From Bacteroidales bacterium (lineage in GTDB: Bacteria; Bacteroidota; Bacteroidia; Bacteroidales; JAADJA01), in NCBI GenBank assembly GCA_029934735.1, contig JAOZLR010000150.1, forward strand, positions 1 through 5,420: a stretch of 5,420 nt of DNA. Direction: 5' to 3'. Below, one piece after another: positions 1 to 4,968 of the stretch; position 1 is the stretch's first letter; each line of letters begins with the position of its first letter. The position numbers and the translations under genes were made by a program. Under the pieces are notes generated by a model, which was given only the letters and a program-made list of their open reading frames with translations, had not been told where the DNA came from and made no database searches.

Positions 1-63
1 ATAATCGAAATACTGTGTTAAAATTAAAGTTGCATAAAATAATCAGATGAAAAGATATAATAC

Positions 64-71
64 TATCTTTG
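64..71 (+). promoter_or_regulatory. Bacteroidota-type -7 promoter box for the cold-shock gene
   Basis: The octamer TATCTTTG fits the Bacteroidota -7 consensus TAnnTTTG. It would place the transcription start near base 78 and give a leader of about 20 bases before the ATG at 99. No convincing -33 TTTG element is seen about 19-21 bases upstream, so the call rests on the -7 box and its position. The leader is short and AT-rich, unlike the long structured 5' leader of the E. coli cspA mRNA. Confidence 0.5.
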
Positions 72-98
72 TGCTTTTTTAAACTAAAATTATTTATT

Positions 99-290
99 AT
101 GAGTAACGGGACAGTAAAATTTTTTAATAATTCAAAAGGGTTTGGATTCATTACCCCTGATGATGAAGGTAAAGATGTATTTGTACATAAAAATGGATTA
201 ATCGACAATATAACTGAAGGTGACAAAGTAAGTTATGATGTAGAGGAGGGTCAAAAAGGATTGAACGCGATAAATGTCAAAGTAATCTAA
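99..290 (+). CDS. CspA-family cold-shock protein
   Basis: This encodes a 63-residue single cold-shock domain, close to the usual 63-70 residues of bacterial Csps. Such proteins are cytoplasmic five-stranded beta barrels that bind single-stranded RNA and DNA and act as RNA chaperones. The RNP1 motif KGFGFI is at residues 13-18 and the RNP2 motif VFVHK at 27-31; the N-terminal GTVKFFN strand (4-10) is also typical. The frame extends upstream to a TTG at 69, but the ATG at 99 starts exactly at the family N-terminus (MSNGTVKFF), and the extra ten residues would overlap the promoter box. It appears monocistronic: a -7 box lies about 30 bases upstream and an intrinsic terminator follows. Which Csp paralogue it is, and whether it is cold-induced, cannot be told from sequence. 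Confidence 0.95.
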   Translation: MSNGTVKFFNNSKGFGFITPDDEGKDVFVHKNGLIDNITEGDKVSYDVEEGQKGLNAINVKVI

Positions 291-316
291 GATAACTCTT
301 TGATTTTCCAGCATTT

Positions 317-347
317 AAAAGCCTGTCAGAATTGATAGGCTTTTTTT
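317..347 (+). terminator. Rho-independent terminator after the cold-shock gene
   Basis: Bases 317-328 pair with 333-344 around the four-base loop GAAT (329-332). The stem includes GCCTGTCA against TGATAGGC with one G-T pair, extended by A-T pairs, and runs into seven T residues (341-347). It ends the cold-shock transcript about 55 bases after the stop codon and separates it from cbpA. Confidence 0.85.
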
Positions 348-395
348 ATTAAAAAAATTGATTTTTCTTAAGTAATTATAAAAAAGGAATAATTG

Positions 396-1289
396 ATGAC
401 ATTTATAGACTATTATAAGGTATTGGGAATTGACAAAAAGGCGACTGATAAAGAGATTAAAAAGGCATATCGGAAGTTAGCACGTCAATATCATCCAGAC
501 TTAAATCCAGACGACAAAACAGCAGAAAAAAAGTTTAAAGAGATTAATGAAGCTAATGAAGTACTTAGTAATGCTGAAAATCGTAAAAAGTACGACAAAT
601 ACGGAAAAGACTGGAAACATGCTGAAGAATTTGAAAAGGCAAAACAGCAACAGGGTTACGCAAATCAACAAAGATATTCCGGGGGGCAAGGTGGACAATA
701 TTCTGAAGAGGACTTTTCTGACTTCTTTAGTTCTATGTTTGGAGGAGGTTCATCAAGGCCTAGGGGCAGAAGTGCAAAATACAAAGGACAGGATTTTAAT
801 GCTGAGCTACATCTCGATTTAAAAGATGTTTATGAAACTCATAAACGTACATTAACTGTTAATGGCAAAAACATTCGTTTAACGATACCCGCCGGAGTTC
901 AAAATGGGCAAGTAATAAAAATAAAAGGACACGGGGGTAAAGGTGCGAATGGTGGGCCTAATGGAGATTTGCACATCAAATTTATAATCACTAACCATAC
1001 TAAATTTAAGCGGGATAAGGATAATCTATACTCAACATTCGACCTCGATTTGTACAAAGCAATGATAGGTGGAGAGTTTACTGTTAACACATTTACCGGA
1101 AAAGTAAAACTAAAAGTGAAACCCGAAACTCAAAATGATACAACGGTGAAATTGAAAGGGAAAGGGTTTCCGGTTTATAAAAAAGAGGGTCAGTTTGGAG
1201 ATTTATATATTACTTACAAAATAAAAACTCCAACCAATCTTTCGGATAAAGAAAAAGAGTTATTTGAAGAATTAGCTAAACAGAGATAG
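396..1289 (+). CDS. cbpA: CbpA-like class B J-domain co-chaperone (DnaJ family)
   Basis: The 297-residue cytoplasmic protein has an N-terminal J domain (about residues 4-70) with the HPD motif at 33-35, which stimulates DnaK ATPase. A Gly/Gln/Ser-rich linker follows (about 85-125, with GGQGG and a short FGGG stretch). Next come two DnaJ C-terminal substrate-binding beta domains (about 126-200 and 200-277) and a charged C-terminal helix. There are no CxxCxGxG zinc-finger repeats, so it is not a canonical class A DnaJ; E. coli CbpA has this same architecture and a similar length. An upstream in-frame TTG at 393 exists, but the ATG at 396 matches the family start (MTFIDYYKVLG) and lies 7 bases after an AAGGA-like stretch at 384-388. 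The next gene, 2 bases downstream, encodes a CbpM homologue, which supports the CbpA assignment over a generic DnaJ. A clear promoter was not found in the 48 bases between the preceding terminator and the ATG. Confidence 0.93.
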   Translation: MTFIDYYKVLGIDKKATDKEIKKAYRKLARQYHPDLNPDDKTAEKKFKEINEANEVLSNAENRKKYDKYGKDWKHAEEFEKAKQQQGYANQQRYSGGQGGQYSEEDFSDFFSSMFGGGSSRPRGRSAKYKGQDFNAELHLDLKDVYETHKRTLTVNGKNIRLTIPAGVQNGQVIKIKGHGGKGANGGPNGDLHIKFIITNHTKFKRDKDNLYSTFDLDLYKAMIGGEFTVNTFTGKVKLKVKPETQNDTTVKLKGKGFPVYKKEGQFGDLYITYKIKTPTNLSDKEKELFEELAKQR

Positions 1290-1291
1290 AT

Positions 1292-1588
1292 ATGGAAGCA
1301 AAAAATTATATTCCTGTAATTCTGCTTTGTTCACATTACAAAGTAGAAGTGTCGTTTTTTAACGAACTGTATGAAGTTGGTCTAATTGAAATAATAACAA
1401 TAGAACAAACTCAATATCTTCATCAGGATAGAATAAATGATATTGAGAAAATGATAAGAATGCATCACGAATTAAACGTGAACATTGAAGGTATTGATGT
1501 TATATTTAACTTATTACAGAAAGTGAATGACCTGCAAAGTAAATTAAATGCAACACAAAACAGATTACTATTGTATGAAAACGATTAA
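1292..1588 (+). CDS. cbpM: Chaperone modulator CbpM-like protein
   Basis: This is a 98-residue protein, close to E. coli CbpM (about 100). CbpM binds the J domain of CbpA and blocks its cooperation with DnaK; it has a MerR-like helical fold. Visible features are the N-terminal strand and helix, the FFNELYEVGLIEI segment (22-34), an aromatic/acidic step YLHQDRINDIEKM (42-54), and the RMHHELNVNIEGIDVIFNLL segment (56-75), which parallels CbpM's [20 protein letters not shown]. A C-terminal coiled coil with heptad leucines spans about 74-95. It starts 2 bases after the cbpA stop, so the two are almost surely co-transcribed and possibly translationally coupled. Sequence identity to the proteobacterial protein is low, so the call relies on pattern plus neighbourhood. 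A stand-alone MerR-type DNA-binding regulator is the less likely alternative. Confidence 0.85.
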   Translation: MEAKNYIPVILLCSHYKVEVSFFNELYEVGLIEIITIEQTQYLHQDRINDIEKMIRMHHELNVNIEGIDVIFNLLQKVNDLQSKLNATQNRLLLYEND

Positions 1589-1619
1589 GAAGAGTAAATA
1601 CTAAATAAACTAACACAAT

Positions 1620-1634
1620 AAAAAAAGGGGTAAG
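1620..1634 (-). terminator. U-tract ending the SRP RNA transcript
   Basis: On the - strand the 3' arm of the closing helix (CTTACCCC, + strand 1627-1634) runs directly into seven T residues (+ strand A at 1620-1626). The long RNA hairpin with this U-tract can act as its own intrinsic terminator. No separate terminator for cbpM is visible on the + strand, although the same helix forms in the opposite transcript without a U-tract. Confidence 0.55.
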
Positions 1635-1725
1635 CTACTTACATCGCACCGCTACAACCGCCTACCCTTGCTACCTTCCGATTCTGGGGGAGTTCAGCGG
1701 GAGCTGGTCGTATAAGACTTACCCC
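1627..1725 (-). ncRNA. ffs: Small (4.5S-type) signal recognition particle RNA
   Basis: The 99-nt RNA, read on the - strand, folds as one rod. The ends GGGGUAAG and CUUACCCC pair perfectly, and inner segments also pair, for example CCGCU with AGCGG. The tip carries the SRP domain IV hallmarks: a GGAA tetraloop closed by C-G (+ strand 1676-1679), flanked by the symmetric-loop strands CAGA (1683-1686) and AGCA (1669-1672). E. coli 4.5S RNA has CAGG and AGCA around the same GGAA loop. This is where Ffh (SRP54) binds to target membrane proteins co-translationally. The length and lack of an Alu domain fit the small bacterial SRP RNA class. It has its own promoter and U-tract, converges with cbpM and diverges from the DUF4199 operon. 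The ends are inferred from the helix and promoter spacing. Confidence 0.88.
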
Positions 1726-1729
1726 GGCA

Positions 1730-1762
1730 CAAAAGTATAATTTTAACTTTAACCAGCACAAA
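1730..1762 (-). promoter_or_regulatory. Promoter of the SRP RNA gene (Bacteroidota type)
   Basis: On the - strand, TACTTTTG (+ strand 1730-1737) matches the TAnnTTTG -7 consensus. A TTTG preceded by a T-run (+ strand 1759-1762) sits 21 bases further upstream as the -33 element. The predicted start, about 5 bases past the -7 box, falls at the first G of the RNA's closing helix (1725). Box and RNA end were recognised separately and agree. Confidence 0.7.
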
Positions 1763-1815
1763 AAAATATTTAAAAAATAAATAAAAGTATTTTAAGCATA
1801 CTTTGAGTAAATTCT

Positions 1816-1823
1816 TACTTTTG
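1816..1823 (+). promoter_or_regulatory. -7 promoter box for the DUF4199-glycosyltransferase operon
   Basis: TACTTTTG matches TAnnTTTG and is the same octamer used by the divergent SRP RNA promoter. The expected start near 1830 gives a leader of about 20 bases before the ATG at 1850. The -33 region (around 1791-1796, TTTAAG) is only a weak match. The promoter is about 80 bases from the divergent ffs -7 box, and the bases between them are very AT-rich. Confidence 0.5.
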
Positions 1824-1849
1824 CCCATAATCAACAAAAACTTTATATT

Positions 1850-2386
1850 ATGGAAAATAAAAAATACCCCTCGTGGAAGTTCGCTTTGACATACGGATTG
1901 TATATCGGAGTAGCATTAATTGTTTTATCACTTATCTTTTACCTGATTGACCTGCATACCGAAAAATGGACGAGTTACATATCTTATGTTATTCTTCTTC
2001 TCGGAATTCTTCTAGCACAAATGCATTATCGCGACAAGCATCTTGACGGATATATTACATTTGGTCAGTCGTTTTCAGTTGGCTTTCTTACAGGATTGTT
2101 CGCATCAATTATAGCGGCAATATTTTCATTTTTCTTTATTTCTTATCTCGGAGAAGATTTTATTGAAATATTATTGGAGAAAGCGGAGGAGGAAATGATT
2201 GCATCAGATCAGAACTTGAGCGATGATCAAATTGAGCAATCCATGAGTATGGTCCAAAAATTTATGACACCCGGGATAATGACAATATTTGGTCTTCTTA
2301 GTTCGACATTTGTATCACTCATTCTGGCATTAATAGCTGCAGCTTTCACCAAAAAGCAGGATAACTCACTTGAGTCTAACGTATAA
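1850..2386 (+). CDS. DUF4199 domain integral membrane protein
   Basis: The 178-residue protein has four predicted membrane helices, at about 12-33, 42-58, 75-100 and 142-166. The loop after helix 2 carries the segment YRDKHLDGYITFGQSF (60-75), a recognisable signature of DUF4199 proteins in Bacteroidota. The loop between helices 3 and 4 (about 101-140) is acidic and likely helical, and helix 4 starts after a Pro-Gly (141-142). The biochemical function of DUF4199 is not known. It is the first gene of an operon with a GT2 glycosyltransferase starting 11 bases downstream, a pairing I recall as recurrent in Bacteroidota. A role as a membrane partner of lipid-linked sugar transfer is therefore an inference from context only. 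The ATG at 1850 is preceded by an A-rich leader and no Shine-Dalgarno site, as is common in this phylum. Confidence 0.85.
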   Translation: MENKKYPSWKFALTYGLYIGVALIVLSLIFYLIDLHTEKWTSYISYVILLLGILLAQMHYRDKHLDGYITFGQSFSVGFLTGLFASIIAAIFSFFFISYLGEDFIEILLEKAEEEMIASDQNLSDDQIEQSMSMVQKFMTPGIMTIFGLLSSTFVSLILALIAAAFTKKQDNSLESNV

Positions 2387-2397
2387 ATTATTTGTTG

Positions 2398-3348
2398 ATG
2401 GATATTTCTGTTGTTATTCCTTTCTATAACGAAGAGGAATCATTAAATGAACTTGCAAACTGGATTAAGGAGGTTGTTGAAAAAAATGGCTTTTCCTGGG
2501 AAGTACTTTTTATCGATGATGGCAGTAATGATGATTCCTGGAATGTTTTTGAGCAGATTTCTGAGAATGATGAGCATTTTAAAGGGATTAAGTTCAGACG
2601 GAATTATGGAAAATCGGCTGCATTAAACGAGGGCTTTAAAGCTGCCCGGGGCGATGTGGTCATAACTATGGATGCCGACCTGCAGGATAGTCCCGAAGAA
2701 ATTCCTGAGCTTTATTATATGATCAAAAAAGAGGGATTCGATCTGGTTTCAGGATGGAAAAAGAAACGTCACGATCCGATTGGGAAGCGGCTCCCGTCTA
2801 AATTCTTTAATATGACTACCCGTAAACTTTCTGGTATTAAACTTCACGATTTCAACTGCGGGCTTAAAGCTTACAGTAATGCTGTTGTAAAGAATATCGA
2901 GGTTTATGGAGAGATGCACCGTTATATACCGGTAATTGCCAAGTGGGCAGGATTCAATAATATTGGAGAGAAAGTTGTCCGGCATCAGAAGCGTAAGTTC
3001 GGGATTTCCAAGTTTGGTATGGAGCGTATCATTAAGGGCTACCTCGATCTGCTTTCTATAACCTTTATCTCGAAGTTTGGCAAACGTCCGATGCACCTGT
3101 TTGGAGCTCTTGGTTCTATTCTCTTCTTTTTTGGATTTCTGGTCGGTGCATATCTTACAGTTGCTAAATTCATTTTCGATGTTTACCGTATGACCGAAAG
3201 GCCTCTGTTCTATTTCGGCCTGCTTGCAATGGTTATCGGAACGCAGTTGTTCCTTACCGGTTTCCTTGCAGAGATGGTCTCCCGAAGTTCGTCCGAAAGA
3301 AATATATATCAGATAGAAAAGGAAACAGGACTTAAAGAGGATGATTAA
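2398..3348 (+). CDS. GT2 family glycosyltransferase, DPM1/GtrB/ArnC-like, membrane anchored
   Basis: The 316-residue protein has an N-terminal GT-A domain and two C-terminal membrane helices. Seen motifs: SVVIPFYNEEESL (4-16), the nucleotide-binding DDGSNDDS (40-47), the metal-binding DAD at 92-94 within MDADLQDSPEEI, and RKFGISKFG (199-207), the conserved segment before the membrane part in polyprenyl-phosphate sugar transferases. The helices lie at about 233-258 and 270-294. This layout matches enzymes that move a sugar from a nucleotide donor to undecaprenyl phosphate on the cytoplasmic face of the inner membrane (GtrB, ArnC, dolichol-phosphate mannose synthase relatives); the exact sugar cannot be read. 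In-frame TTG codons lie at 2392 and 2395, but the ATG at 2398 begins the family's first strand (MDISVVIPFYN). It follows the DUF4199 gene by 11 bases and precedes the next glycosyltransferase by 3, so one operon is likely. Confidence 0.93.
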   Translation: MDISVVIPFYNEEESLNELANWIKEVVEKNGFSWEVLFIDDGSNDDSWNVFEQISENDEHFKGIKFRRNYGKSAALNEGFKAARGDVVITMDADLQDSPEEIPELYYMIKKEGFDLVSGWKKKRHDPIGKRLPSKFFNMTTRKLSGIKLHDFNCGLKAYSNAVVKNIEVYGEMHRYIPVIAKWAGFNNIGEKVVRHQKRKFGISKFGMERIIKGYLDLLSITFISKFGKRPMHLFGALGSILFFFGFLVGAYLTVAKFIFDVYRMTERPLFYFGLLAMVIGTQLFLTGFLAEMVSRSSSERNIYQIEKETGLKEDD

Positions 3349-3351
3349 CAG

Positions 3352-4491
3352 ATGTCCGGAAAGAGAAAAATAATTATAATAGGTTCTGCTTATCCTTTGC
3401 GTGGAGGTGGCATTTCTACCTTTAACGAACGTTTAGCAAGAGCATATATGGATAATGGTGATGATGTAACGATTTATACATTTAGCCTGCAATATCCCTC
3501 TTTTCTTTTCCCCGGAACCACCCAATATTCAAAAGAAGCTCCTCCCGAAGGATTGGATATAAAGGTTAGGATTAACTCGATTAATCCTCTTAACTGGGTA
3601 AAAACAGGGAAAGAGATAAGAAGTCTTGAACCTGACCTTGTTATTGTCAGATTCTGGATACCATTTATGGGGCCTTGTCTTGGTAAAATTTCCAGGACAA
3701 TCCGAAAAAAAGGCATAAAAGTAGTTGCAATTGTTGATAATATTATTCCCCACGAGCACAAACCAGGAGACAGAGCCCTCTCAAAATATTTTGTGAAGAG
3801 TATTGACTGTTTTGTGACAATGTCAAAGTCAGTATTAAACGACCTTAAAATTTTTGACAACAAAAAGCCCAAACATATGACTGTTCATCCTTTGTATGAT
3901 AATTTCGGGGAGTTGATTCCGAAAAAGAATGCTCTTGAAAGATTAAACCTACCAGATAAATATAGATACCTTCTGTTTTTTGGGTTTATACGGGATTATA
4001 AGGGGCTTGATTTGTTGCTGGAAGCTTTTGCCGATGAGAGGCTAAGACAGTTTTCTTTAAAACTGCTGGTAGTTGGCGAGTTTTATATTGATTCTGCACC
4101 CTATCTGAAAATGATTGATGAGCTTGGGATAAAAGATAATGTCATTATGCACAATGAGTTTGTTCCCAACACTGAGGTTGTGAACTATTTCTGTGCATCA
4201 AGCCTGGTTGTGCAACCTTACAAAGATGCAACACAAAGCGGGATAACACAAATTGCTTATCATTTTGAGCGTCCGATAATTACGACAAATGTAGGTGGTC
4301 TTTCCGAAATTGTAACTGATAAAAGGGATGGGTATGTTGTTGAACCTGACTCAAAGCAAATTGCTGATGCAATTTTCACATATTTTAATCAGGAGCAGGA
4401 GAGCGAATTTGTTGAAAATGTCAGAGAGGATAAAAAGAGATTTTCGTGGGATAAAATGCTTCAGGCAATAGATGCGGTTTGCGGAGAATGA
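3352..4491 (+). CDS. GT-B fold glycosyltransferase, GT4-like
   Basis: This 379-residue soluble or peripheral enzyme has a normal length for the family. The N-terminal Rossmann domain begins IIIIGSAYPLRGGGIS (7-22), whose glycine-rich loop lies at the active-site cleft in GT4 enzymes. The C-terminal donor domain has FFGFIRDYKG (209-218), with R214 and K217 in the positions that usually contact the donor phosphates. It also has QPYKDATQSGITQIAYHFE (288-306) and NVGGLSEIV (313-321). The canonical EX7E motif is not present: aligning on the A-x-x-x-x-x-P and VGG landmarks places Ala and Ile at the two usual Glu positions. I recall the variant PYK-x-ATQSG in other Bacteroidota GT4 proteins, so the enzyme is probably active. 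It starts 3 bases after the GT2 stop and likely adds a sugar in the same envelope glycan or glycolipid pathway. Donor and acceptor are unknown. Confidence 0.9.
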   Translation: MSGKRKIIIIGSAYPLRGGGISTFNERLARAYMDNGDDVTIYTFSLQYPSFLFPGTTQYSKEAPPEGLDIKVRINSINPLNWVKTGKEIRSLEPDLVIVRFWIPFMGPCLGKISRTIRKKGIKVVAIVDNIIPHEHKPGDRALSKYFVKSIDCFVTMSKSVLNDLKIFDNKKPKHMTVHPLYDNFGELIPKKNALERLNLPDKYRYLLFFGFIRDYKGLDLLLEAFADERLRQFSLKLLVVGEFYIDSAPYLKMIDELGIKDNVIMHNEFVPNTEVVNYFCASSLVVQPYKDATQSGITQIAYHFERPIITTNVGGLSEIVTDKRDGYVVEPDSKQIADAIFTYFNQEQESEFVENVREDKKRFSWDKMLQAIDAVCGE

Positions 4492-4687
4492 ATATTTTTT
4501 CTACAGAGAAATAAACTCATTTTTGGTTTTCTTATTTGCTGCAATGATATTAGAAGACTATGAATAGTAATACGAAATAGAAATCAAGAAACATAGTGCA
4601 GGAAAAACACCACTTGGCCTTGCTACAAAACCTTACTACACACCTAACCAAGACAAATCTGATAAGAATTTATTTAAGTTCAAATAA
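4490..4687 (+). other. Gene-poor junction with a possible decayed reading frame
   Basis: The 219 bases between the GT4-like gene and the UPF0175 gene hold no intact gene and no clear terminator. One + frame is open from 4490 to 4687 except for adjacent TAG and TAA codons at 4565-4570. Its first part reads REINSFLVFLFAAMILEDYE (about 4505-4564), a hydrophobic segment like the start of a membrane protein; the second part reads 38 codons, hydrophilic and Lys/Pro/Thr-rich. An ATG at 4488 overlaps the previous stop as ATGA, a common coupling arrangement, but that frame ends after eight codons (MNIFSTEK). This could be the 5' stub of a lost envelope-glycan gene, or chance; an AT-rich stretch of this size can be open by accident. 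It is not called as a gene. Confidence 0.25.
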
Positions 4688-4694
4688 TTATAGT

Positions 4695-4702
4695 TAACTT
4701 TG
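4695..4702 (+). promoter_or_regulatory. -7 promoter box for the UPF0175/PIN module
   Basis: TAACTTTG matches TAnnTTTG and ends 8 bases before the ATG at 4711. The usual spacing would start transcription near 4707-4710, leaving a leader of only a few bases or none. The -33 position (around 4673-4676, TTTA) is a weak match. No ribosome-binding sequence lies between the box and the ATG, only an A-run. Confidence 0.5.
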
Positions 4703-4710
4703 TAGAAAAA

Positions 4711-4968
4711 ATGGAACAACTGATAACAATAAACTACCCGGAATCTTTGGCGTTTTCTCTCAAAATGGATAATCAAGAATTTAAGAATGAAATGAAAACA
4801 ATATCGTTAATAAAACTTTACGAATTAGGGAAGATCTCATCAGGGCTTGCTGCAAAATTATTAAATATCAGCCGTATTGATTTTCTTGAACTGCTTGAAA
4901 AGTACAATGTTTCGTATTTTCACAAAGGATTGGAGAACGAGTTAGAATCAGATTTAGCAAATGCCTAA
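4711..4968 (+). CDS. UPF0175 family protein, probable antitoxin
   Basis: The 85-residue protein matches the UPF0175 pattern. It has an N-terminal beta strand (MEQLITINYPESLAF, 1-15), then a helical core LYELGKISSGLAAKLLNISR (36-55), where GKIS-x-G-x-AA is the family hallmark and looks like a helix-turn-helix. The IDFLELLEKYNV segment (56-67) and an acidic tail with ELESDL follow. UPF0175 proteins are commonly encoded directly before DUF3368 PIN proteins and are regarded as antitoxins that bind and neutralise the nuclease and may repress their own operon. Here the pairing is exact: the next gene's ATG at 4961 lies inside this gene, an 8-base overlap in another frame that suggests coupled translation. 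The ATG at 4711 is the first start codon in frame and fits the family N-terminus. Confidence 0.87.
   Translation: MEQLITINYPESLAFSLKMDNQEFKNEMKTISLIKLYELGKISSGLAAKLLNISRIDFLELLEKYNVSYFHKGLENELESDLANA

Noticed and set aside
69..98. TTG start giving a ten-residue N-terminal extension of the cold-shock protein
   Set aside because: The extension is AT-run translation (CFFKLKLFI), overlaps the -7 box, and the ATG at 99 fits the family start exactly.
358..382. Possible -35/-10-like promoter (TTGATT and TATAAA-like) ahead of cbpA
   Set aside because: The spacing does not fit the sigma-70 pattern and there is no TAnnTTTG box; AT-rich DNA yields such matches by chance.
501..698. Open frame on the - strand inside cbpA, and similar antisense or alternate frames at 547-822 and 899-1090
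   Set aside because: They lie wholly within the well-supported cbpA gene, show no family pattern, and their composition is what the opposite frames of a Lys-rich gene give.
2749..3096. 115-codon - strand frame within the GT2 gene, and - strand frames at 3474-3872 and 3529-3759 within the GT4-like gene
   Set aside because: The + strand genes carry clear catalytic motifs over the same bases; the antisense products have no recognisable domain or start context.
4613..4652. CTTGG...CCAAG inverted pair in the spacer before the UPF0175 gene
   Set aside because: Only five paired bases separated by 30; too short to support a terminator, operator or insertion-element end.
4591..4684. Segment reading HSAGKTPLGLATKPYYTPNQ, considered as a transposase C-terminal remnant (HSG..TP-like)
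   Set aside because: The likeness is a few residues, no DDE motif, inverted repeats or target duplication is visible, so a mobile-element call is not supported.
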